NCBI RefSeq assembly: GCF_030269925.1
Contig: NC_085129.1
Location: 16,483,501-16,547,500 of the forward strand
Direction: 5' to 3'
Source of the DNA: Bombyx mori
Taxonomy: Eukaryota; Arthropoda; Insecta; Lepidoptera; Bombycidae
Length of the DNA stretch: 64,000 bases
The translations under genes were made by a program, and so were the position numbers. Below the pieces are notes generated by a model that worked only from the letters and a program-made list of their open reading frames with translations, did not search any database and was not told where the DNA came from. Below are positions 53,433 through 64,000 of the stretch, in pieces. Every line of letters begins with the position of its first letter. Positions within the stretch are counted from its first letter, which is position 1.

Positions 53433-54792
53433 TTATTTACAGCAAACGATTTTTAAATATCGCTACACGTAATGAGGTCTTTTTAAATTTACGTGAATCA
53501 CCTATTGTTTCATTTCGTTATTATTTTTTATCACAACGAAAACACAGCGACACTATCGAAACTATATAATAATATATGTATCTACATTTTTTTTTCTAAG
53601 TATCAAAATCGAATCATTTCTCAGAGAGAAAAACATGAAAATCCAAAATGTCGAATTTGATATTTTTCAGCAAAGTTTTTTTTTTTTTTCAATGAGAGCC
53701 CCTCTTCCGTGCCTTGCTTAGGGTCCCAGAAAACACTAATGTGGCTTAAAAAATAAGGTCCTTATGCTTCGAAACTTCGTGATTTAATTACCCCTGGACT
53801 TTAGGGTACTTTTCTGGTTTTTTTTTTTCGTTTAATCTTTACAACTGAAGTGACGCGAAAATGTATCTTATCAGAATTTCACACGCCCGGCAAATAATGT
53901 TTGACTGATAACACAGCTATACTGGCTATTCGTGAGCTGTATACCTTATTGCATTTCGAAGGATTATTTCATATTTGGTTTTCGGCGTAACTAGAACAGT
54001 CTTATTGGACAACTAAAATGCATTGAAGGAAGATTTTTTTTTTCTGTTATGATCAATACCAATTACCGCATAATATTTATTTAAACAGCAAACTTACCAC
54101 GCTAATTAATCACGTTATTAAATGAAATGAAAAAAAAAGAAAAACTTAATACACATCGCATAGTCTCGCAACATTGATACTAACACAAAAAAAAACACAA
54201 TTAAAAAGGTCAAAAATACACTTTAAAGATAGACACGAGCGCTCACACAGTTCAAACTTGGCGTAATATCTTCGTTGATACGTTTGGGTGTTCCAAAAAT
54301 AGTGGGACGCAGCCGCAGGCCCCCAACAAGACAACGCGGCCAAGGAACTTGAATCACGAAAAAAAAAACGCAAATATTTATTTAGACACGCGCTAACATG
54401 AAAAACGACTCGTGAAAAATTATGTTTTAAGATAACAAACTCACTCTGAACACACTAGAGCGCACTAGTGCAATTAGAATTAAACATTTTCTCAGCGTGT
54501 GTTAAAAGAAAACAAAAATCAATAATTTTTATAGTACACTCGCACACTAAATACACATTTTTTTGTTCATATCTTTTTCCATAAGACATCGACTTTCTCT
54601 CTCGCACGTACGTTTAAAAATGAAAAATCTATAAAGAGAAAAACGAAAGAGCGAGACGAACGTAGAGTCGTTTTGTAAATAAATGACACCGACGAATCAT
54701 AACAAACGAGCGAGACAGATGATTCGTTTCACGAATACACTCCAAATTACGTAATTAATTGTTGTTTGGATTTAATCGAACCTTGTACTCAC
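53433..54792. other. Unassigned AT-rich DNA
   Basis: Several poly-T runs (for example 53677-53692). No coding pattern, and no Bm1 or LINE seen. It would be the start of the BTB gene's large 5' intron. Confidence 0.4.
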
Positions 54793-54960
54793 CCGTAAAT
54801 TGCGAACACTTCACTTTTGGATAGCACTTTTGTGTTATTTAACGTTTTTTTTAAGTCATTTCGCCTGTTTTAGTTTGTGCGCGGACACCCGTATTAATGA
54901 CGCCATTTGCAAGTGCGGGCGACTGAACCAATCTGAACACTGAAATTGATTTGTGACTCG
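54793..54960 (-). other. Putative non-coding first exon / promoter zone of BTB gene
   Basis: The minus strand shows a consensus donor AATTTACGG|gtgagtacaa at 54793, preceded by a GC-richer patch with gcaaatggcgtcattaatac (GCCAT motif) and no long frame. CpG-rich motifs continue to about 54590. A 16-kb intron to 38893 would follow. Strand, donor and position fit, but there is no transcript evidence. Confidence 0.33.
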
Positions 54961-57900
54961 ATTCAGACGAGTTTTCCGATACAATTGCCAATGTGAAAAT
55001 ACTGATATTATTATACTATGTTGTACGCGTGGTTTTGCTTTTATTTTTTTAATGTTCAGTTGTTTTTTTTTAACTCGATAATTCTACATGGTGCACGATT
55101 ACAGAGCATACAAAGTAAAATGTACGACCGAAAAAAAACTTGAATAATATAAAATACAGAAGTGCGGAAATTACTCATTAATATTATGTTATAATATTAA
55201 AAAAATATAACATGCATTTAGTTAATTATATATATAAAACAACGTTGTTAGTTTCATTTCATAAAATGTTTGTTTAAATTGACAATAAGTGATGTAAGAC
55301 TTGAAAAATATAAAAGTAACAATAAAATGGGTAGACTAAAAAGCTCAATAATAATTCTAATAATTGATATTTGACATTGCGATTTTGCTTGTGGCAAATT
55401 AATGGAATTTTAATTTAAAAGAATGTAAATAGTTTATAGGTTATGCTTTAAGCTTATGAACTGTAAAGTATATCTTGAAAATCTAGTATGTAAGCTGTTG
55501 TGGTATCTTTAAGCTGAAGTTACAGCAGATAAACGATGATTGAGTCTATTGTCTAAATAATCTAAGCAATGGTTAAATTAATTTGAATTTGACATAATCG
55601 ATTCTCTAAAATCTAAAGTTTCTTGAAGCTAGCTGTTCGAAAGAATTGCAGGTATTTTATATATAGGAAAATTCTTCTAAATCTACCTAATAATATTGAT
55701 AATAATCTTTGTGGTAATCTTTTTTGTAACTTTGATTATTGTTTATCAAATACTGTTTACTTTATTTTTAATAAAGGTAAAAATAATGCGATTTGTCCGA
55801 AAAAAAATATTGTTTTAATTAAGTACAAAAAAATCATAAAGTTCTACATACAATTATAAAAAACTACTAAATCCCTCAAGTACAAAATTTAGTATAATGG
55901 TCACACCTAATAAGAAATTTTCTTTTGGCGGGAATTTCATTTTGTCAAACGACATGACTGTATGTAGTTTGTGCATAATACTTTTTAAACAAAAATGTGT
56001 CAGCTTAAAAATTATTACGTTAAATAATTACGTTTGGAATGCGTTGAGATGATGTTTTTTTAAATTGATTTCTGTATGGGAAATCAAACGGGCGACTAGT
56101 CATATCTGTTTGAGATCAACGCATCATAAATATCCGGATCCTTGAGAGAACCTCCTTTTTAATACGCTTTATTTATATTTGGAGGCAGTTATAAGGTTCA
56201 CTATCGGGCTTACATAACACTTTAAGTGTAATTAGGACTATATGTACGGATACTATACGAACGATCTAGGACGCCAAGAAAACTGTAATGTATTCGTAAC
56301 ATCGGAATAGTAATGAGTAAAATTGGTCTTGTAAAAAACCCAACACCAAGACGAAATGTGCAAGAACAAACGGAGAAATATAAACTCCGTTGCAAATAAG
56401 AGTTAAAACATTTGTCTTAACCTGAAAATGTGCTTTACGTACATCTGGGAATATTCTTTTTTTTTTGTATTTCAAATTTACAATTTACTTCACCAGATTT
56501 TAATAACGAGCATTAAAAAAAATACAATTCAACAGTTTGAAAAATAGGATCTACATGAATGTTCTTGAATAATGAGTCGTTTCTATTGTTTAATAAGCAA
56601 TAATTCAAGGGCATTTAAATATTTTAATATGAAAATTAATGAATACCTACTGATTCGTTTTTTCGATCGAAATAAAGTGTTATGATATAACTTATATATT
56701 TATTGTGTATAATATCCAATTTATGCCCTTAAATATGGTAATAAAATATTTGGGAAGATTACTCAAAAAAAAAACAAAGTATCAGATCAAATGAGTAAAA
56801 CGAAGAATAGAAGTATTTAAGATCAATGGCCAATCTATATTTCAGAAATGATAATACAAGATTACACTTTAATAGCTTTAATTGCTACGATTCGTTAAAC
56901 CTAAAAAAAACATTGTTTATTACGATTTATAATGTATTAATGAATCAAATGCAAGATTTTGATACAGCAATGCATTCGTTCCATTCCATGTTTATATAAA
57001 TGTTTTTGTACAAAATAATTTAAATTTATTTCAAAATGTAAAAAATGTTGGAAGTCAATATATTTTTTTATGTTTGAGAGATTACTGGTGGCTCGGAGGC
57101 CTTTCCAGTTTTACCAGGGCAGATGGGTGAAGTCGATATAAACACACCTTTCAAGTACCAAATCAGAGATTGACAGTTTATCAGAAAAAATGTTTATTGT
57201 ATGGCCATTAAATTTTTTTTTACCTGATGTTTTCAAGGATAAAAAGAATCAACACTTCAAAAACGATGTAAAGATTTTTTTAAGGACATATTGTTATTAT
57301 ATTGGTGAATTTTTAAATGATAATAGTAAATGCAATTGATTAGATCTATTATTTTATGATTATGAATGTAATTAAATCCTTAATAATTATAATTTATGAA
57401 TGTTATATTATAAATTGACATGTTAGCCAATTAATTTTATATTCATTTTATATTTGCACACTTTTTATTCAAGTAAGTACATGTTGGAATGTTAAAATTT
57501 TATAATACCGTTATGTATGTACCATGTCTCTGGCAAATTAATCATTAGGTATAGGTGACATTATAAGACTTACCATAGATTGGGGGGAATAGGGACTAGG
57601 GGTAGAATAGGGACATATCTGGGTTGTTTTTGTGAGATTTAAATTTGTTGAATTGAAAAGAACTTTTAGTTAGTGTTTAAGAATATTAAATAGTTTAATT
57701 TAGTCATAAGAGTTTTGTAACTGATTAAAGATATTGAAAGTAATTACCTAAAGGTAACAACAGTGCCAGCCCTATCGAAAAACTATTGTCCCCATACGTG
57801 ACCCTATTCACCCCAAAGCCGAGGTGAATCGGGTCGGTATTATTTACAATGAACTATGTATAATAATGCATCGTATATGAAAATTTAAACCTTCGAAACC

Positions 57901-58084
57901 ATTTTATTGCTGAATCTACTATACTTAATACGTAAAACTAATACACATCAAATAATAATAAAACAAACATTCTATTTATCAATATTTATTTATGTATTTA
58001 ATGTTTTATTTTAGATTCCTCCCGTTGATCTCTGAATGAATCTGAAAACAAAACAAAAGTTAAATTTGTGATTCGTTCTGTTAT
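54961..58084. other. AT-rich, repeat-poor intergenic DNA
   Basis: The longest stretch here without clear TEs. At 57085-57125 a LINE scrap (ggaggcctttccagttttac) matches the one at 15375. At 57575-57620 a gggaatagggac-type motif is repeated. No exon is supported. Confidence 0.45.
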
Positions 58085-58097
58085 GTTATTATCCTCT

Positions 58098-58190
58098 ACG
58101 TGCACGTGTTGGAGTCTCGGGACGCGACGCTCACCGACTTCAACACGTGCCGTTACCGTGACGAGAGGCGCACGTGTCGAGGAGCGATTT
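58098..58190. promoter_or_regulatory. GC-rich patch with three CACGTG E-boxes
   Basis: CACGTG at 58103-58108, 58144-58149 and 58171-58176 within a 90-bp GC-rich island in AT-rich DNA; the first two form an imperfect inverted repeat (gcacgtgttg / caacacgtgc). bHLH factors bind CACGTG. Both strands are also open here, so an exon relic is an alternative. Confidence 0.35.
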
Positions 58191-58208
58191 CTTTCTAAAT
58201 TCCATTTT

Positions 58209-58214
58209 TTTAAT
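58209..58214 (-). terminator. Possible SINE-derived poly(A) signal of PSMD13
   Basis: ATTAAA on the minus strand, supplied by the tail of the Bm1 that follows the PSMD13 stop. AATAAA motifs farther on (about 57986 and 58004) are alternatives. Confidence 0.3.
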
Positions 58215-58631
58215 GCTTAGATGGGTGGACGAGCTCACAGCCCACCTGGTGTTAAGTGGTTACCGGACATCATAGACATCTACAACGTAAATGCGCCACC
58301 CACCTTGAGATGTGAGTTCTTAGGTCTCAGTTTAGTTACAACGGCTGCCCCACCCTTCAAACCGAAACGCATTACTGTTTCACGGTAGAAATAGACAGAT
58401 ACCTACCCGTGCGGACTTACAAGAGGTCCTACCAGCAGTAATTACGCAAATTATAACTTTGCGGGTTTGATTTTTATTACACGACGTTATTCCTTCATCG
58501 TGGAAGTCAATTGTGAAGATTTCTTTAGTACGTATTTTATAAGAAAAATTGGTACCCGCCTGCGGAATTTCGAACACCGGGTGTATCGCTATCTACGAAT
58601 GCACCGGACGTCTTATCTTTTAGGCCACGAC
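58210..58631 (-). mobile_element. Bm1 SINE, full length, in PSMD13 3' UTR
   Basis: The head begins about 30 nt after the PSMD13 stop codon, in the same (minus) orientation as the gene, so it would be transcribed in sense as 3' UTR. Confidence 0.92.
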
Positions 58632-58660
58632 ACGAAAAGGGCAGAAGAGTGATGATACCT

Positions 58661-61600
58661 TCAAGCGATGATGAGGTCGGGCTGCACGGTAGCCAGCAGG
58701 TCGGCGGCCGCGGAGACCGCCTCTCGCCACGCGTCCACCCGCGCTGCCGTCAGCACGGCGCCTGCCCCGGCCAGCGCACGCGGCCGCACCCATTGCACCG
58801 TCGCGCACGACCGCACCTGCAACAGTGAGGTAACAACACTGGTAACGACGCTGGTAGCAACACTAGTAACAACGCTGGTAACAACACTGGTAACAACGCT
58901 GGTAACAACACTGGTAACAACGCTGGTAACAACCTTGATGACAACACTCATAACAATGCTGGTAACAACGGTGGTGACAACACCAGTAACAACACTGGTA
59001 ACAATGCTTGTACTGGTGGCAGGACGGTTTGCGAGTCTGCGCAGATGTGTAACATATCATATCAGATGAAATGCAAGCTTGTCCCTTTATAAAACACATG
59101 TCATTTCAATCTACTTTGTCTGCGCTTTATAAACTAACTGCGAGATTATACATATTTCACTATTGGCCTCATATGACATCATGCCCCATGCCTAATGTTT
59201 AGTCAATACGGCAGCTTCTAAGCAAGATACCAAATTACCAGAATCTTCTCATGTAATAATGTATTTAATGTTGGCATTATGTCAATCATATATTATAATG
59301 ATTTCAGAATCAAATATTGGTATTCCCACAAATAATTTAGATGTTAAAAAAGGTAATTGAAACCATAAATAATGAATGGCTCTTAGTTCAATTATAGAGA
59401 AAAACATCTCATCTAAACTAAAAATTATTTGAATATTTCTCAAACGCTTGATTGCCAGGTCTAGGATGACTAATATCTATGACAAAGGTTTTGACTAACT
59501 CGGTAACACAATTGTTAGTGCTCCTGGTTGCTGGGCCAAAGGTTGTGGGTTTGATTACTATATCAGATAACTGACTCTGTGAGGTACATGTTTGTTCGCT
59601 CTGTGTCTGAGTTGGGAAATCTATACTTAATATTATAAAGAGGAAAGATTTGTTTGTTTGTTTGTTTCGAATAGGCTCCGAAACTACTGGACCGATTTGA
59701 AAATTTCTTTTTCCATTAGAAGCCGACATTGTCCCTGATGAACATAGGCTACTTTTTTGTAATTTTTTTTAATTTTATTTTTTTGGTTTCATGTGTGTTT
59801 TAATGTTTCCGAAGCGAAGCGAGGGCGGGTCGCTAGTATGTATATATGTTTATTAATACAAGTATGACTCCATGATACAAACTGGATCACATTCACATGG
59901 TCATTGAAGAGCTATCCATTATTAATGTTTAACAAATAATTGGCATTATTAAACTAACCTGATCTATATGTCCTCTAATTAACTTTTCAGCCAAAGCCTT
60001 CATGATGAGGAGTTCGACTTCGTCGAGGGGTATTCTGGCTTCACGGGCTATCTCCTCGAACGACAGCTTCCTCTGAGATGAGGATTTATTGAAGGCCATC
60101 TGTAAGAGGCAAAATTCAGATTTACTAATATCAAGCTGTTCATAGGGATGTTACATTAATACTATTTCCCGGTAACTATAATTTTTTTAATAGTATTAAA
60201 AAATCTCCAAGTTAATACAATGGTTTACAAAATAAAAAGTGAATGAATGATATGTCATTGAAATTAAAAATGATTAACATCTCATTTTTCTCTAGCTCAT
60301 GCATCACTGATGGTGATGTCATCATGTACAATAACATGTCATTATTTGTTATGCTATTCCATTTACAGACATGGCTTTTCTTTTATATCGTTAAATGAAT
60401 GATAGTAACTATGGAACCTTAATCGTTTAAAATTCAAGATAATACAAAAAAATGCATCTTAGATGAATTAAAATGATTCTATTTTTATCATATTAAAGTG
60501 CATTATGTTACCATGAGACTATAATTATATCCAAAATCCCTTTCGCTAAAATGAGACTCCAAGTCAGAGTCAGTTTTCTACAAAACCTCCTCGAGATTTG
60601 AATCTGTATAATGTGGTGCATGGGGAATAAACACTAAAATGTTGCCGTCATACTGGCATACCTCCATTAAGCACAGAATCGCAATTTTCTGTCTCAGTTG
60701 CCTGTCTGCTTTGTGTAATTCGTCGCAGTTGGATTTGGCCCGGATCCTCTCGAAGGCACCAACGTCTCCAACCGATACAGCTTTGACCAGTTCACAGGCC
60801 CATTCATTGGGCGTGCCCCTCAGAGAATGAAGAATTGGGTGAGCCAACTGAAATTTTCGTTTAAATTTTTTTATTGATTTTGTCACCTAGTAATGTAAAA
60901 GCACAATGGTCAAAAATATCTCAATATTTTGTTTTTAATTTTCATGTAAACATAAATAAGCTCTCCCTAATTTTGCCACAATTTTGAGGGGATGTCGGAT
61001 TTGAGTGTAACACCTATGTCAGATATACACTGTTAGATTAAGTTGGAAAAAGATGGTGCAGTCAACTTTTCTTTTGAATTACTCAACTTACCCAGTGGTG
61101 GTAATCAATATGAAATTACGCAATGTGAATGCCACCACCTTGACTTTGGGACATGAAATTCCAATTTGTATAAGGGGTTGCTATCCCACTCGTCACAGAG
61201 CGTGACTACATTGTCATAGGAAGTACAGCAAGTCCTATACTCAAATAATATTTAAAAACTGCTTTATAAGTGTTCTTACCAATTCTCCCAAATCATATAC
61301 GTCCGGAGCCAGCACTCCAGAGAGAGCTAGTCTGAAGGCGATATCAGCACGTTCCGTGGCAGGTAGGGCCTCACCCCCGTCGGCGCAGCCAACGTACCGA
61401 AGCGCTGCGCGGTAGTAACGGCCAGTCGGACCACGGACTCTAAAATGAAATTGATATTAAAACCATTTTTTTTATTGCTTAGATGGGTGAACGAGCTCAC
61501 AGCCCACCTGGTGTGAAGTGGTTACTGAAGCCCATAGATATCTACGACGTAAATGCACCAGCTACTTTCAGATATAAGTTCTAATGTCTCAGTATAGTTA

Positions 61601-63486
61601 CAACGGCTGCCCCACCCTTCGAGCCGAAACGCATTACTGCTTCACAGCAAAAATAGGCAGGGTGGTGGTATCTACCCGCACGGACTCACAAGAGGTCCTA
61701 CCACCATTAAAACTCACAAGAGGTCCTACCACCAATACACAAAAATTTCACAATTTTTTGAGTCGCCAGCTGAAATAGGCAGCAACAGGGGGATTGAATG
61801 CATATACCACAATATCTCAGAATTGAACCAATTAATTTTGTAATCAGTTCAACAAGGTTAACAGAACAGAAACTCATTAAAAATTTAGTTTTTACCTGTA
61901 ATATTCCGAGGCTAACTTATAGAATCGTCCGTGAACTGGAGTCACACCGTCAGCATCTTCGAGTGTACTTTCTAAATGTTCAATTATTTTCTCAGCTGCA
62001 TCATAATCATTCAGCTGTTCAATATATATTTGTCCTTGTAGCACCTTGGAATTAAGAAATATTTAGTATTTTGACACAGGTTCTGCTCTGTACAAGACTA
62101 GTGAGTTGCAGGTTCGTCATCCGGCTGGGTCGATCTCCTGTTAGATATTATGACTCACCTTACAAAGAGCCAGTGCTTCATCATTCATTTTAACTTTCGT
62201 TTCCACCTTCTCAAGGAATGTGACAGCATCTCTCTTGTTGACATACTGTTCCACGATATGAGCAATGATCTCAACTAATGATAGGGGATTTATTCTGGAA
62301 CCCATTTGAATATTATGTTACTTTAATCACCGCAGACATTTTAAAAAGTATATAATTAAACAAGAATGTTATACTGCATGGTAGACAATGGGGATATTGA
62401 AACGTTAATTATCAATCTTGAATGTTACTGCCATATTACAATATATCCAAATAAAATCAAAATGATTATATAAATGTATTTGTATATGGGCTTAAGTGTG
62501 TATATCTTATGTTATATTTGTTGCCTTTTTGTAAACCTTCTCTATTCTCTTTCTACTCATCTGTGATATCGATTGTGGAAACTTAGTTTTTGTTTACTTA
62601 TTTTTCATATATTATGTGTCGGTTTGTGTTTCACACATCCCAAATATATAATCTGAATTTACTACATAATTTAGAAAAATTTTATCTGAAAAATTTGTGT
62701 GTTATCATTCACAAATGAGTATGTACAATAATGTCTGTAATGTTAATTCTTACAGATTCTTAGTTTAAAAAATAAAGAATATTGTGCTCTAAATATCACT
62801 GTACTATACATTCATTTAATGGATATATACATAAGATTTTCAGATATTTTACAAGCTTGAGGTTTATATGCTTCTTTGTATCCCAGAAAATATCCTTTTC
62901 TTTAATTTACGTTTAAAGCTGGTGATGTGAATTAAATATTTGATTTTAATTTAATTTTTGTTAGTGGTGACTATATGAAAATATATATGTAAAAAGGGGT
63001 TAATAATGAATCATGGTATGTTTTAGAAATGAAGAAAACGCAGTTTTGGCGTTGTCTTCTTTGCAAAAAGTCAGTAATTGTTTTCGTAAACAGTGCAGCC
63101 TTTCTTTGACATTATTTAACAGACAATCCTACTAAATAAAAAAGATATATGTAATGACTTGCAGAAGGGAACATACTTGCTTTCGAAGGTGGTCAAAAAG
63201 TTATTGTACAACTGTATGAGGTTGTCTCCCCTCTGCAGAGCCGGATTCTTGACGAATTCTTGCAGTTTTAAAGTCAGTTGGTGCCATAGTCTGGAAGAAA
63301 AACAAAGAAAGTTGTTTTCATATGAATAGATATCTTCAGTATTTTAACCAAGAAATTCGTTCGAACTTACTTTTTATTGTAAAGTTCCTCTAATTTCGCC
63401 CAATCCGCAGCTAAAGCAGGCTCGCTAGCTTGCTTTTTAGTTAAAAAATCACTAACATCGATAACTGCAAACTTAACAGTCGCCAT
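58661..63486 (-). CDS. PSMD13: 26S proteasome lid subunit Rpn9 / PSMD13
   Basis: Eight exons join in phase: 63486-63371, 63290-63177, 62294-62159, 62044-61896, 61439-61280, 60847-60662, 60099-59959 and 58816-58661 (TGA); 385 aa against about 376 in mammals. Rpn9 is a PCI-domain scaffold subunit of the 19S regulatory particle lid, needed for stable 26S proteasome assembly. Supporting text: N-terminus MATVKFAVIDVSDFLTKKQA; helical repeats with INPLSLVEIIAHIVEQYV, AVTFLEKVETKVK and GVTPVHGRFYKLASEYYR; the PCI winged-helix core RKLSFEEIAREARIPLDEVE, LIMKALAEKLIRGHID; and the C-terminal VQWVRPRAL, matching the family's WVQPRVL. All splice sites are GT-AG. The last exon is far more GC-rich and Ala-rich than the others. 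The start ATG is the first in frame after cggaaaac at the 5' end. Housekeeping expression is expected. Confidence 0.96.
58822..58995. repeat. Minisatellite, 15/30-bp units
   Basis: About eleven tandem units of the type aacaacactggtaac / aacaacgctggtaac, with a small number of variants (aaccttgatgac, aacggtggtgac) at the right side. It sits in the last PSMD13 intron, ending 6 bp from the acceptor at 58816. Confidence 0.92.
58996..59619. other. PSMD13 last intron, unique part
   Basis: No repeat except a Bm1-like scrap at about 59012-59045 (ctggtggcaggacggtttgc). Confidence 0.4.
59620..59836 (+). mobile_element. Lep1-type Helitron
   Basis: 5' TCTATACTTAATATTATAAA after A, internal ggctccgaaactactggacc, 3' end gcgagggcgggtcgCTAG before T: the hallmark ends of the abundant lepidopteran Lep1 Helitrons. 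Located in the last PSMD13 intron. Confidence 0.82.
60848..61279. other. PSMD13 intron 5
   Basis: At 61090-61200 a very degenerate Bm1-like text (tgaatgccaccaccttgact). Otherwise nothing. Confidence 0.35.
61466..61735 (-). mobile_element. Bm1 SINE, 5'-truncated, with short duplication
   Basis: cttagatgggtgaacgagct to agaggtcctaccaccattaa, immediately repeated as aactcacaagaggtcctacc. In the PSMD13 intron between exons 61896 and 61439. Confidence 0.88.
62295..63176. other. PSMD13 intron 2
   Basis: 880 bp, AT-rich, no recognised repeat or exon. Confidence 0.5.
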
Positions 63487-64000
63487 GTTTTCGGAACTCT
63501 GAAATTTTGAATTTGTAATGGAGTGAAGTTGTCCTTTAATCTGTGAAGTTTCTCTGTTGTCAACTTGACACTGACAAGCATTTCATTATTGTTTTTGTCG
63601 ATCTTGCAAGCAAAAGCAATATAAACTACACAATCGAGTGTTTTGTTCAAAATCATCCAAACTTATTGTTAGAAAAAAGTTTTATGGAATTAAATAAAAA
63701 ACTGTTGCCAAATTAATTAGATTCAATGTACTTTTCGGGGTTGACGCAAAAAGCAACGCGTATTCGATTTGAGACCATTTTTTAAACTTGAACATTTATT
63801 AAATACTAAATTTAAATTAAATTAAAAAATGTGAGCCGTCACGGGACGCCTGGCAGATGTGAAACATCGACATTATTTTTTAAAAGTAATATGCAGAAAA
63901 GAACAGATTGTGATAGGAACTAAATATGTCATAATGATAAAATAAAATATTACGAAAAAATAATTTGTTTTCAAGTAAAACACAGAGAGAATTGTACATT
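63487..64000. other. PSMD13 5' flank
   Basis: Probable 5' UTR and promoter region next to 63487. No TATA box or divergent exon could be assigned. The window ends in AT-rich sequence. Confidence 0.4.

Noticed and set aside
58822..58995. CRISPR array
   Set aside because: Contiguous short tandem units with no unique spacers, in an animal intron.
58668..59069. Plus-strand Thr/Val repeat protein at the minisatellite
   Set aside because: It is the antisense of the last PSMD13 exon plus a 15-bp tandem repeat; a 15-bp unit keeps every frame periodic and open.

Overview
The window looks like genomic DNA of the silkworm Bombyx mori or a very close relative. It is AT-rich and intron-rich, and about half is interspersed repeats. 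The same roughly 430-bp SINE with a tRNA-like head (recognised as Bm1) recurs about 30 times. It is accompanied by 3' ends of BMC1-like, CR1-like and RTE-like LINEs, small Helitrons ending in CTAG, fold-back MITEs, a broken maT (DD37D) mariner and a pair of Harbinger-like elements. No rRNA, CRISPR array, prophage or bacterial signal is present.

Three gene loci are well supported. (1) At 1632-3423 (+) are three in-phase exons of a hydrophilic Asp/Asn/His-rich protein I do not recognise; its 5' end is not found here. (2) From 38617 down to 10970 (-), with probable 5' untranslated exons at 38893-38618 and about 54960-54793, is a BTB/POZ transcription-factor gene. Six common exons encode the BTB domain and a basic/acidic linker and end in phase 1. 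At least three alternative 3' ends can follow in frame, each with its own pipsqueak-type helix-turn-helix: A (32398-33973, 541 aa in total), B (23409-23800, 351 aa) and C (four exons between 16820 and 10970, 375 aa). A further phase-1 cassette lies at 15039-15152. This resembles the modular layout of Drosophila lola or mod(mdg4). (3) From 63486 to 58661 (-), eight exons give a complete 385-aa proteasome lid subunit Rpn9/PSMD13. A small candidate acidic terminal exon lies at 4102-4177 (-).

Layout: 1-3.4 kb unknown gene; 3.5-10.9 kb repeats; 11-38.6 kb BTB gene, with introns packed with SINEs, LINEs and MITEs; 38.9-54.8 kb its putative 5' intron, holding a striking inverted pair of identical 1101-bp elements (40693-43285) and the maT copy; 54.8-58.1 kb AT-rich sequence with few repeats; 58.1-63.5 kb PSMD13, with a Bm1 just after its stop codon and a minisatellite directly against its last splice acceptor; 63.5-64 kb upstream sequence.

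The most interesting biology is the swappable-HTH BTB locus. The most interesting structure is the inverted element pair: its broken flanks can be rejoined on paper into an intact Bm1 and into another repeat whose uninterrupted copy lies at about 14.63 kb in the same window. That implies a local inversion by recombination between the two elements.
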